A DNA stretch of 64,000 nt from positions 5,543,501 to 5,607,500 of the forward strand of contig NZ_CP020370.1 of assembly GCF_002813775.1 (NCBI RefSeq). Reading direction: 5' to 3'. The notes beneath the pieces are model-generated. The model saw only the letters and a list, made by a program, of their open reading frames with translations. It was not told the origin of the DNA and ran no database searches. The translations under genes were made by a program, and so were the position numbers. This document shows, in pieces, positions 45,522 through 53,827 of the stretch; the stretch's first letter is position 1; the number at the start of each line of letters is the position of its first letter. Origin of the DNA: Candidatus Thiodictyon syntrophicum. Its GTDB lineage: Bacteria; Pseudomonadota; Gammaproteobacteria; Chromatiales; Chromatiaceae.

Positions 45522-46712
45522 TCACCCAAGCAGCACCTCCTTGGCCTCGTTGATCTTGGCCGCCAGATAATCCGAGCCGCCCCGGTCCGGGTGCAGCCGC
45601 AGCATCAGCCGCCGGTGGGCCGCCAAGACCTCCTCCTGGCCCGCGTCTGGGGCCAATCCCAGGACCGCCCGCGCCTCCTCCGGCACCATGCGCAGGGCCG
45701 GCGGCAGCTTCGTGTCCACGGCCGCCCGCGGCGCGGCAGGGCGCGGCACCCGCTGTCCGCGCTCGCGCTCCAGATAGACCTCCAGGGCCTCGGCGGAGGC
45801 GACGTCCAGTTGGTTCCAGCGCAGGAGCAGTTCCAGCAGGTCCTCGGTGGAGACCGCGTCCAGCGACTGCCCCTGGTGGACCCCATCCAAGAGTTCACCG
45901 CTGATATGTCCGGAGAGCTGATCGATCGCCAGGCGCACCCCGCGGGTCGCCACCCGGGACTCATGGGGCCCCTGGTAGTTGCGCGGCCCTTTGAGTTCCC
46001 GCACCCACAGCGCCGTGGCGCCGGCCACCGCGCTTGGCATGACGATGAAGTTCAGCACCGGGACCAGGTTGAGCCCGGCGGTCGCGGCGCCGAAGCCCAA
46101 CCACAGGCCGCGGCGCTCACGCAGGCGCCGGCGCTGCTCCGGGAACTTGAGCCCGTTGTTGCCCATGGGATAATCCGCGTACTGGACGGCCAGCATCCAG
46201 GCGGTGAACAGGAACCAGAGCACCGGGCCGACCAGGGGCACGAACAGCAGCAGCAGAAAGGGGATGGCCCAGAGCAGGGCGTAGAGCACCTTTCTGGCCT
46301 CGTCCCACAGGGTGGGCACCAGGTCTTTGAGCATCCGCGCCGCCCCCCCGCCCCCGTCCGGCTCCAGGGGCCGCCCGGTGAGCAGGAGTTCGACCTTTTG
46401 CGCGAGCAGGCCGTTGAAGGGGGCCGCGATGAGATTGGCGATCAGCGAGAACCCGTAGACCACCAGCACCAGGAGCAGCAGGACGAAGAGCGGCCACAGG
46501 ACCCAGTCCAACCACTGGAGCCAGCCCGGGATGCGCCCGTTCATCCAGGTCACGAACCCGTCGAACCAGGACACCCCGGCGGCGATGCCGACCGTGAAGA
46601 CCAGGATATTGATCAGCAAGGGGACTATGACATAGCGGCGCAGGCCGGGGCGGCTGATGAGGCCGATGCCGGTCAGCAGATAGCCGGCACCGGAGGCAGG
46701 ATCGACGGGCAT
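45522..46712 (-). CDS. CysZ-like membrane protein fused to a C-terminal J-domain
   Basis: 396 residues. Residues 1-240 match the CysZ/EI24 family (sulfate permease-like): G-I-G-L-I-S-R-P-G-L-R-R-Y-V-I-V-P-L-L, several membrane segments, N-L-I-A-A-P-F-N-G-L-L-A and D-Y-P-M-G-N-N-G-L-K-F-P. The C-terminal 60 residues are a short J-domain (V-L-G-L-A-P, then H-R-R-L-M-L-R-L-H-P-D-R-G-G-S-D-Y-L-A-A-K-I-N) with the H-P-D tripeptide that stimulates DnaK. The frame is continuous. CysZ homologues are normally about 250 residues without a J-domain. Confidence 0.85.
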   Translation of the reverse strand: MPVDPASGAGYLLTGIGLISRPGLRRYVIVPLLINILVFTVGIAAGVSWFDGFVTWMNGRIPGWLQWLDWVLWPLFVLLLLVLVVYGFSLIANLIAAPFNGLLAQKVELLLTGRPLEPDGGGGAARMLKDLVPTLWDEARKVLYALLWAIPFLLLLFVPLVGPVLWFLFTAWMLAVQYADYPMGNNGLKFPEQRRRLRERRGLWLGFGAATAGLNLVPVLNFIVMPSAVAGATALWVRELKGPRNYQGPHESRVATRGVRLAIDQLSGHISGELLDGVHQGQSLDAVSTEDLLELLLRWNQLDVASAEALEVYLERERGQRVPRPAAPRAAVDTKLPPALRMVPEEARAVLGLAPDAGQEEVLAAHRRLMLRLHPDRGGSDYLAAKINEAKEVLLG

Positions 46713-46840
46713 GGCTGGATTCGCATGGTTTATACCGGGACGACAGTATACCGAGCCCGGACCCGCAACGCCGAAAGGAGCCGGGGCGTCCCGCCCCGGC
46801 GTCCACCAAGCCCGGACCAGCCCCCCATCCGCACAGTGCC

Positions 46841-47047
46841 TCAGACCGGCGGCAGCGTCACCACCCCGGCCAACCCGCAGTAACCGAACTGCTGGTGCTC
46901 CGATTCGGCCTCAGGCAACAGGGGGTCAGCCGGCCGGCTCATCCAGCGCCAGGCCATACAGTGGCTGCCCTTGCAGACGATGTGCTGCTGGGCACCGGAG
47001 ACCACCGGACAAAAAAAGCGTTTGGCGTCTTCTTCTTTGCAGATCAC
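46841..47047 (-). CDS. Small Cys-containing hypothetical protein
   Basis: 68 residues with F-F-C-P, I-V-C-K-G-S-H-C-M-A-W-R-W and G-Y-C-G-L-A-G. The C-x5-C-M-A-W-R-W block looks like a conserved small-protein motif with possible metal or cluster binding, but I know no function. It is a plausible stand-alone gene. Confidence 0.5.
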   Translation of the reverse strand: MICKEEDAKRFFCPVVSGAQQHIVCKGSHCMAWRWMSRPADPLLPEAESEHQQFGYCGLAGVVTLPPV

Positions 47048-47106
47048 GTTGAATTACCTGGCTCCAGTCGATCGGCCGGGAGCGGCGATGGGGGCCGCGC
47101 CCGGGC

Positions 47107-48681
47107 TCAGGCCAGCGCGGCCGCCGCGTCGCTCTGGCCTTCCGTCAAGGCCCGGTGCATGACGATGTTGAGCATGCGCATGGCCGCCGCGACGGCGGCA
47201 TAGACCTGGTTGGCGTGCACCCCGCGGGTCTTGAACTCGCCCTGATCGCCCTCCCCCTCCCAGGTGATGGTGCACTCGGTCAGCGCATCGCTGCGTCCGC
47301 CCTTGGGGATGCGCACCTCGAAGTCCTTGAGCCCCGGCAGGCTGATGCCCTGGCGCTTCACCAACCGCGCCAGGGCATTGTCGAAGGCGGCGAAACCGCC
47401 GTTACCGCTGCCCGCGGCGCTGAAGACCTCCGCGCCCAGGCGCAGCTTGATGCTGGCGGTGGACTCCAGGTCCAGGCTGGAGGTGACGGTGCAGGCGAGC
47501 AGTTCCGCGTGGTGATAATCCTTGCTGTCCAGGACCTCGGCGATGATGAAGGGCAAATCCTCGATGGTGATGGTCTTCTTGGAATCCCCCAACTCGACGA
47601 TCCGCGCCAGCACGCGGCGCTGGTTCTCCTCCGACAGACTGATGTCGAGGCGTTCCAGGTTCTTCGCCAGCGACGCCTTGCCGGCCAGCTTGCCCAGGGC
47701 ATACTTGCGCCGCCGCGCGAAGCGCTCCGGGGAGAGGCGCGTATGGTAGAGACTGCCCTTGCGGTCCCCGTCGGCGTGGATGCCGGCGGTCTGGGTGAAG
47801 ACATCGGCCCCCACGATGGGGGCATTGTCGGCGATGCGCTTGCCGGAGAAGTACTCCACCAGTTCACTCACCCGGGCCAGATGGCTCTCATCGATCCCGA
47901 TGGTGAAACCGAGCTGGTCACGCAGGTTGACCGCCACCTCCGCCAGGGACGCATTGCCCGCCCGTTCCCCCAGACAATTGACCGTGCAATGCACCGCCGC
48001 CGCGCCCGCCGCCGCGGCAGCCAGCACATTGGCCGTCGCCAGGCCATAGTCGTTGTGGGGGTGAAAGTCGAACCTGGCGCCCGGAAAGCGCCGGATCATG
48101 TCGCCCATGGCGAGCGTGACGCGCTCCGGGGTCATGACCCCGAGCGTGTCCGGCAGCATGAAGTGGGCGATACCGCAGTCCGCCAGGCGCTCCATCAGGC
48201 CGTACACATACCCCGGCTGGTCCTGATAGCCGTTGGACCAGTCCTCCAGATAGATGTTGACCTTGAGGCCGCGTGCCAGGGCGATGGCAACCGTTTCGCG
48301 CACGTCCGCCGCGTGTTCGTCCAGGGTCTTGCCGAGCTGGCCGCGGCAGTGTGTCTCGCTGCCCTTGGCGAGCAGGTTCAGCACCCGCCCCCCCGCGCTT
48401 GCGATCCACTCCACGCTGCGCCCTCCGTCCACGAACCCCAGCACCTCCACGCGCTCCGCCAGCCCTCGGGTAGCCGCCCAGTCGATGATCCGGCCCAGCG
48501 CGTCCTGCTCCCCCGGCGACACCCGCGCCGAGGCCACCTCGATGCGGTCCACCCGCACCAGGTCCAGCAGCACCTTGGCGATGTTCACCTTCTCGTCCGG
48601 GGAGAAGGAGACCCCATGGGTCTGCTCGCCGTCGCGAAGCGTCGTGTCCATGATCAGGACGGTGCGGGGGGAGTCGGTCAT
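47107..48681 (-). CDS. Alpha-isopropylmalate/citramalate synthase family enzyme
   Basis: 524 residues. HMGL-like barrel with D-T-T-L-R-D-G-E-Q (11-19), F-H-P-H-N-D-Y-G near 205 (metal-binding H-x-H) and G-E-R-A-G-N-A-S-L near 235; the C-terminal LeuA dimerisation/regulatory domain is about residues 390-500. It condenses acetyl-CoA with a 2-oxo acid (2-oxoisovalerate or pyruvate). The D-R-I-E-V-A-S-A-R-V-S substrate region is unlike classical LeuA, so citramalate synthase or a LeuA2-type enzyme is possible. Not next to other leu or ilv genes. Confidence 0.8.
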   Translation of the reverse strand: MTDSPRTVLIMDTTLRDGEQTHGVSFSPDEKVNIAKVLLDLVRVDRIEVASARVSPGEQDALGRIIDWAATRGLAERVEVLGFVDGGRSVEWIASAGGRVLNLLAKGSETHCRGQLGKTLDEHAADVRETVAIALARGLKVNIYLEDWSNGYQDQPGYVYGLMERLADCGIAHFMLPDTLGVMTPERVTLAMGDMIRRFPGARFDFHPHNDYGLATANVLAAAAAGAAAVHCTVNCLGERAGNASLAEVAVNLRDQLGFTIGIDESHLARVSELVEYFSGKRIADNAPIVGADVFTQTAGIHADGDRKGSLYHTRLSPERFARRRKYALGKLAGKASLAKNLERLDISLSEENQRRVLARIVELGDSKKTITIEDLPFIIAEVLDSKDYHHAELLACTVTSSLDLESTASIKLRLGAEVFSAAGSGNGGFAAFDNALARLVKRQGISLPGLKDFEVRIPKGGRSDALTECTITWEGEGDQGEFKTRGVHANQVYAAVAAAMRMLNIVMHRALTEGQSDAAAALA

Positions 48682-48985
48682 GGGCAGGTCTCGGCAGGCG
48701 TCAGGGGTCCCGGGCAAGGGCGTGGTCCCCTGTTTCATTGGCTCACATCGCCCTCCCGGGGGGTGGGGCGACCACGGTGGTAATGATATCACCCAAATCC
48801 GCCCCGCCGCCGCGTCAGGCGTCTGGCCTGCGCGGGCGCAGCCTGATCCGGCGGTATCGATCCAGGGCGTCCCAGCCCAGATGCGGCAGGGGTTTACCGC
48901 GCGTGCGCGGACACCCGACCCCGCCGGCGCGCGGCCTGTGGGCCCACGCCGCGCCGTACTTCAAGAATGGTCTGGTACCACCTGA
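48682..48985. other. Intergenic
   Basis: Holds the upstream region of the isopropylmalate-synthase-like gene and the unassigned 5' context of the Mrr remnant. No repeat or gene recognised. Confidence 0.35.
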
Positions 48986-49534
48986 CGCAATTGCTCGGAC
49001 TCTTGGCGTAGCGAGAAGCCAAGAGCCGTTTCCGATGGCGCGGAAATCGTCCCGCCGACGGAGCCGCCTGTTGATATTCCAGGCACCCGATCCCTTCTCG
49101 ATGTTCTGAAGTCACTCCCCCCGGAAGGTTTTGAACGCGCGTCGCAGCGACTACTGCGCGAGTCCGGGTTCGAGCGCGTCGTCGTCACTGGCAAGTCCGG
49201 CGACGGGGGCATTGACGGCAACGGAATTCTGCAGGTCAATCCTTTCGTTAGCTTCACAGTGTTATTTCAATGTAAACGCTACGCCGGTTCGGTCTCTGCA
49301 TCACAGGTTCGCGATTTCCGCGGGGCGATGGTCGGACGAGCTGATAAAGGCATCATCATCACGACCGGCACCTTTACTACAGAGGCGATGAAGGAAGCGC
49401 GACGCGACGGGGCGCCGCCCATCGAACTGGTCGACGGCGACACACTGGTCCAGATGTTTGAGCGCTTGGAGCTTGGAGTCAAACCGAAGACCGTCTACGA
49501 AGTCGATGAGACGTTCTTCGAGGAATACCGCTGA
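48986..49534 (+). pseudogene. Mrr-type restriction endonuclease, N-terminally truncated
   Basis: The frame from the stop at 48983-48985 encodes L-L-D-V-L-K-S-L-P-P-E-G-F-E-R, then G-F-E-R-V-V-V-T-G-K-S-G-D-G-G-I-D-G-N-G and F-Q-C-K-R-Y-A-G-S-V, the D...Q-x-K catalytic core of Mrr/REase_Mrr_cat nucleases, and I-I-I-T-T-G-T-F-T-T-E-A. The winged-helix DNA-binding half is absent, and no ATG/GTG/TTG opens the frame before GTG 49259, which lies past the first catalytic Asp. Catalytic residues are preserved, so the loss is likely recent. Confidence 0.7.
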
Positions 49535-49875
49535 TGGGAACATCCAACTGATCCAGCTCGGGCGCCAGACCGGGACGCCCAGGCCCGCACAGCAGCGCCT
49601 GCAGCACCCCCATGGCGGTGCGCGGCACGGCCCCGACCGCCAGCGCCTCGCCCAGGCGCAGGAGGTCGGTCTCCGTCGCCGAGCCCAGTAGCGTCTCCCA
49701 AATCTGCATCGCGGCCCCTGTCGTGTCGTCGTTCAGCCGCGGATGGTAACCGACCGGCGGCCTGGAAGCGCTGCGGGCTGGTGCGGCGGGGTCACCCTCG
49801 GCACGACTGCGCCGCCTCGACAAATCGAACACAACAGCACCGGCGATTGCCGATCGCCTCGGCAGGTGCCAGGAT
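49535..49875. other. Intergenic between Mrr remnant and PBECR2-like gene
   Basis: A minus-strand frame (ATG 49709) could encode about 75 residues, but nothing in it is recognisable. I do not annotate it. No repeats seen. Confidence 0.35.
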
Positions 49876-50466
49876 TTGACCTTTGCCGTACAGCGTGCCG
49901 GTCAGTCGCCGGTCCGCATCACCCAACAGCATCCCAATACCCCTATGCACAGCTTGGAAGGGTTATCGGCCTCCGGCAGACAGATGCCGCCGGCGCGTAA
50001 GGCAGTGGGAGTGGAGAGGTTATCCCCCTCGCTCGCTGAGTCGGCGTTGTTCCGCCGCTTCATGCTCGAGTTCGGAGACGAGAAACGCGCAGTGTTTACC
50101 GATGTAATCGGCAACGCCTTGGAGATCGACCGCGGCCTCTTTCTGAACCTCAGGGGAGAGTGGAAGATCATGAAGGGCGAGCGGGCGCCTTGGCTGCTCT
50201 ATACCGCCTTCAACATCAAGGAGCCGGACGAGATTTGGCGCGAGCCTGGTCGGCGCGGCGGGCGGGACAAGCTTTACTACCTGAGCCGGTTCGAGGTCGG
50301 GCGCCGGGGCTTACTGGGCTGTGTCGCCGTCTTCGCGCGCGAGCGGGGCGCAACTGGGACCTGGGCGGGCAGCACGAATTACGCGACGACAGACGAAAAA
50401 TACATCTATCGCAAGCGCAACAAGGAGATTCTCAACGGCGAGATGAAATACTGGAGGCGGGAGTAA
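49876..50466 (+). CDS. PBECR2-like nuclease domain protein
   Basis: Up to 196 residues; the start is uncertain (TTG 49876, ATG 49945 or ATG 49984). The conserved core is V-F-T-D-V-I-G-N-A-L-E-I, then E-R-A-P-W-L-L-Y-T-A-F-N-I-K-E-P-D-E-I-W, K-L-Y-Y-L-S-R-F and the end N-Y-A-T-T-D-E-K-Y-I, I-L-N-G-E-M-K-Y-W-R-R-E. This matches the phage-associated Barnase-EndoU-ColicinE5/D-RelE-like nuclease 2 domain, usually found at the C-terminus of MuF-type phage head proteins or polymorphic toxins. No phage gene or immunity gene is adjacent, so it is either a remnant or a free-standing toxin. Confidence 0.65.
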   Translation: MTFAVQRAGQSPVRITQQHPNTPMHSLEGLSASGRQMPPARKAVGVERLSPSLAESALFRRFMLEFGDEKRAVFTDVIGNALEIDRGLFLNLRGEWKIMKGERAPWLLYTAFNIKEPDEIWREPGRRGGRDKLYYLSRFEVGRRGLLGCVAVFARERGATGTWAGSTNYATTDEKYIYRKRNKEILNGEMKYWRRE

Positions 50467-50664
50467 GGGCAGGGCGTTGCCCCCATCCAAGCCGATCGCT
50501 GGTGCGCCACGTCCCGACCTCGCAATCGACCGTTACGCTGACCAGTGTAGGCGATCACCGCCGGACCTGCAATCCAGGCGGGAGGCTCACGCCGGGTTGC
50601 GCCCCTGGGGCACTGCGTTTAGCCTTCCCCGGCCGCATCCCGTCGGCCGGAGGACCGCAACAAC

Positions 50665-51855
50665 ATGAACGACGACCAGGCACCGGGCTTTGCCACCCGC
50701 GCCATCCATCACGGCTACGACCCCCTGGACCACGAGGGGGCGCTCAATCCCCCGATCTATCTCAACTCCACCTACGCCTTCCCGGACATCGCCGAGGGGC
50801 AGCGGCGGTTCCGCGGCGAGTCGCCCGGCTTCATCTACTCGCGGGTCGGCAACCCGACCGCGAGCGTGCTGGAGGCGCGGCTCGCAAGCCTGGAGGGCGG
50901 CGCGGCGGGGCTCGCCACGGCCTCCGGGATGGGCGCCATCACCTCCGCCCTCTGGACCCTGCTTGCGGCCGGCGACACCATCGTCGCGGACCAGACGCTC
51001 TACGGCTGCACCTTCGGCTATCTGGAGCACGGGCTGACGCGGCTCGGGATCAAGGTGCGCTTCGCCGACCTCACCAGCCCCGCGGAGTTGGAGGCGGCCC
51101 TGGACCCGCACACCCGCGTGGTCTTCTTCGAGTCCCCCGCCAATCCCAACATGCGCCTGGTGGATATCGCCGCGGTCAGCGCCATGGCCCGGGGGCACGG
51201 GGCCCTGACGATCGTCGACAACACCTATTGCACGCCCTATCTGCAACGCCCGCTGGAGCTGGGGGCCGATCTCGTCGTGCACTCGGCGACCAAATATCTG
51301 GGCGGACACGGCGACTTGCTGGCCGGGGCGGTGGTGGGCAGCGCCGAACTGATCCAGCAGATCCGCTTCTTCGGGGTCAAAGAGATGACCGGGGCCTGCA
51401 TCTCGGCCCTGGACGCCTATCTGGTCCTGCGGGGACTCAAGACCCTGGAACTGCGGATGGAGCGTCACTGCGACTCGGCCCAGTCCCTGGCGGAACTGCT
51501 CGCCGGCCACCCGGCGGTCGCGCAGATCTGGTATCCGGGCCTGCCGTCCTTCCCGCAAGGCGACCTGGCACGCCGCCAGATGCGCCGGCCCGGGGGTATG
51601 ATCGCCCTCGAACTGCGCGGCGGCTACGCGGCCGGGGTGCGCTTCATGGACGCCCTGCGGCTCGTCACCCGGGCGGTGAGTCTGGGGGACTGCGAGACCC
51701 TGGCCCAGCACCCGGCGTCCATGACCCACGCCACCTATGCCCCGGAGGAGCGCGCCCGGCACGGCATCAGCGAGGGCCTGGTGCGTCTGTCCGTGGGGCT
51801 TGAGACCTGTGCCGACCTGGCCGCCGATCTGCGCCAGGCGCTCGCCGGCATCTGA
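50665..51855 (+). CDS. Methionine gamma-lyase (Cys/Met metabolism PLP enzyme)
   Basis: 396 residues, trans-sulfuration family. PLP lysine in [11 protein letters not shown] near 211; Y-G-C-T-F near 115 has the active-site Cys that distinguishes methionine gamma-lyase from cystathionine lyases. Y-S-R-V-G-N-P-T (phosphate-binding Tyr/Arg) is near 62. It would convert L-methionine to methanethiol, 2-oxobutyrate and ammonia. A cystathionine-lyase role is less likely but not excluded. No linked regulator. Confidence 0.85.
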   Translation: MNDDQAPGFATRAIHHGYDPLDHEGALNPPIYLNSTYAFPDIAEGQRRFRGESPGFIYSRVGNPTASVLEARLASLEGGAAGLATASGMGAITSALWTLLAAGDTIVADQTLYGCTFGYLEHGLTRLGIKVRFADLTSPAELEAALDPHTRVVFFESPANPNMRLVDIAAVSAMARGHGALTIVDNTYCTPYLQRPLELGADLVVHSATKYLGGHGDLLAGAVVGSAELIQQIRFFGVKEMTGACISALDAYLVLRGLKTLELRMERHCDSAQSLAELLAGHPAVAQIWYPGLPSFPQGDLARRQMRRPGGMIALELRGGYAAGVRFMDALRLVTRAVSLGDCETLAQHPASMTHATYAPEERARHGISEGLVRLSVGLETCADLAADLRQALAGI

Positions 51856-51902
51856 GCGCGCCCAGAGGCCCGCACCGTGCCCGCCGCGCATCCCGATCGT
51901 CG

Positions 51903-53426
51903 ATGACTGACATCACCGGAGCGACCTGCCGACCCATGTCTGACCCAGAATCCGCCACGCCCGAGTCCGCGCCCCCCGCCAAGGACCACACCCTGCTGGA
52001 ACTGCGACTGATGGACGCCGTCGCCGCCACGGTCGCGGTGGACGCGGTGGGGCAGACGTTGCGAGGGCTGGGCCTCACGGCCGCCGTGCGCGACAGCCTG
52101 ACCACGGTCTTGGTCCAGCTCCTGCTGGAGGCGCGTGAGCGCGAGGTGTTCGCGGATGATCCGCCGGTGGTGCAGGTGACGCTCAGCCTTCACGGCAACC
52201 AGGTCCGGGTGCGGGTGAGCGACCTGCGTATGCCGCAGTGGGGCGAGGAACCCAAGCCCTGCCGGTCCGACCAGTTGGTGCGCCAATCGCGGCTGGATGG
52301 GTTCCACCGGGGCGAGCAGGGCAACAGCGGCAACTGGAGCGAGTGCATCCTGAACCTGCCGACCGCGGCCGGCGGCACCCCGCCGGACCTTGAGCTGCCG
52401 ACGGATACGCCGCGGGTGAGCGCGCCGGCGGCCGCGGCGGTGCAACTGCGCGAACTGTGCGCCGCGGATGCCGAAGGACTGGTGCGGCTCATCTACCGGG
52501 TCTATGGCTACAGCTACCCGAAGCCCGAGTTTTATTCGCTGGAGGAGATTCGGCGCCTGCTGAAGGTTGGCGGCTTGCGGGGCATTGTGGCGATCGATGA
52601 CACCGGCCAGGTCGTGGGCCATGTGGCCATCGTCCCGGATACCCCTTACCTCACCTGCGAGCTGGGCCGCCTGGCGGTGGACCCCGGCTATCGGGGGCAT
52701 AACCTGGCCTCGCGGCTCACCGATCAGATGCTCGCGCTGGCGGGCCGGGCCGGCATACCGGCGCTCTGGGCCGAATGCGTGGCCAATCACCCGGCCTCCC
52801 AGCGCGTCCTTCTCGCGGCGGGCGGTACCGAGGTGGGGTTGCTGCTGGATGCCTTTCCCGCGATGCGGATGTCGCGCTTCGCCGCACCCCTGCAGGCGCG
52901 CCAGAGCCTGGTGCCGATCGCCAAGGTCCTGGCGCCAGGCCCCTCCTTCAAGGCCCATCTGCCTGCCCATCTGGAGCCGATCTACCGGCAACTGATCGGC
53001 CAACTCGGCCTGCAACGCGACCTCGACACCAGTGACCGGACGCCCGCGGGCACCTTGGCGCTGCGCGTGGCGATGCTCCCCCAGATCAACGGGGGCTTTG
53101 TGGCCGTGGATCACCTGGGCAGCGGCGGGGTCAAGCGCGTCCGGGCGGAGATGGCGGCGATGATCCAGGCCCGCATGGCGGTCATCTATCTCGATATCCC
53201 GCTGGCCGAGGCCGGCGCCGGCCATGCCATCGAGGTCGCCTACCAGCACGGTTTCATTTGGGGCATGTTATTTCCCTGCGCCCGCGCCGACGGCGACGTG
53301 CTGCGCCTCCAGTGGCTTGGTTCGCAGGTCCTGGACGTGAACGGCATTGTGTGTGCCACGGAGCATGGTCGGGCGATGAAGGACTGGGTGCTCGGGGAGC
53401 GGCAACGCCGGCTTGCCGGTTCCTGA
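51903..53426 (+). CDS. HATPase-like domain fused to GNAT acetyltransferase
   Basis: 507 residues. The first 130 or so resemble an anti-sigma/RsbW-type HATPase_c_2 module (long helix from L-L-E-L-R-L-M-D-A-V, then V-Q-V-T-L-S-L-H-G-N-Q-V-R-V-R-V-S-D). Residues about 180-290 are a GNAT domain with A-I-D-D-T-G-Q-V-V-G-H-V-A-I and the acetyl-CoA loop V-D-P-G-Y-R-G-H-N-L-A. The C-terminal 200 residues are unassigned. It might sense a signal and acylate a partner; this is inference. ATG 51936 is an alternative start. Confidence 0.7.
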   Translation: MTDITGATCRPMSDPESATPESAPPAKDHTLLELRLMDAVAATVAVDAVGQTLRGLGLTAAVRDSLTTVLVQLLLEAREREVFADDPPVVQVTLSLHGNQVRVRVSDLRMPQWGEEPKPCRSDQLVRQSRLDGFHRGEQGNSGNWSECILNLPTAAGGTPPDLELPTDTPRVSAPAAAAVQLRELCAADAEGLVRLIYRVYGYSYPKPEFYSLEEIRRLLKVGGLRGIVAIDDTGQVVGHVAIVPDTPYLTCELGRLAVDPGYRGHNLASRLTDQMLALAGRAGIPALWAECVANHPASQRVLLAAGGTEVGLLLDAFPAMRMSRFAAPLQARQSLVPIAKVLAPGPSFKAHLPAHLEPIYRQLIGQLGLQRDLDTSDRTPAGTLALRVAMLPQINGGFVAVDHLGSGGVKRVRAEMAAMIQARMAVIYLDIPLAEAGAGHAIEVAYQHGFIWGMLFPCARADGDVLRLQWLGSQVLDVNGIVCATEHGRAMKDWVLGERQRRLAGS

Positions 53427-53512
53427 GCCGCCGCCGGCCGGTAAGGGCCGCGCCGCGCGCGACCGCTCCAGTTGCATCATCAGGCGCCATAACCAACGAG
53501 AGGACCCCAGTC

Positions 53513-53797
53513 ATGCCGATCAGCAACTCGCTTCCGGGCCTGCTACCCCTGATCTTTGCCCTGCTGCATGGTTCCGCGGTCATGGCCGCGGGCGGCACCG
53601 ATCAGCAGCAGCGCCAGCCCTCTCCCGCTTCCGCGGCCTTCGAGGATCGCGGTGCCTGTCCATTCGAGTGCTGTGAGTATACCAATTGGATCGCCAAGCG
53701 TGAGATCGCCGTTCATCAGGCAATGGACGAGGCCTCGCCGGTCGTCTTTCGGAGCAAAGAGTCCGACGCCTTCGGCAATCAAGATCGATGCGAATAA
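53513..53797 (+). CDS. Small exported Cys-rich protein, possibly 3'-truncated
   Basis: 94 residues: signal peptide (L-P-L-I-F-A-L-L-H-G-S-A-V-M-A-A), then R-G-A-C-P-F-E-C-C-E-Y-T-N-W. The A-C-P-F-E-C-C block recurs in hypothetical secreted proteins that usually continue into a longer C-terminal domain, so this copy may be cut short after F-G-N-Q-D. AGAGGA supports ATG 53513. Confidence 0.5.
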   Translation: MPISNSLPGLLPLIFALLHGSAVMAAGGTDQQQRQPSPASAAFEDRGACPFECCEYTNWIAKREIAVHQAMDEASPVVFRSKESDAFGNQDRCE

Positions 53798-53827
53798 GCA
53801 GGCACCGGGTGCGCCGCCCGGCGGCCC

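Noticed and set aside
48738-49109. A frame overlapping the Mrr remnant, containing Y-F-K-N-G-L-V-P-P-D-A-I-A-R
   Set aside because: Not alignable by eye to an Mrr N-terminal domain and in a different frame from the catalytic part; it might be frameshifted debris, but I cannot support it.
49476-49709. Small minus-strand gene beginning M-Q-I-W-E-T-L-L-G
   Set aside because: Unrecognised, without a supporting ribosome site; overlaps the Mrr remnant end.
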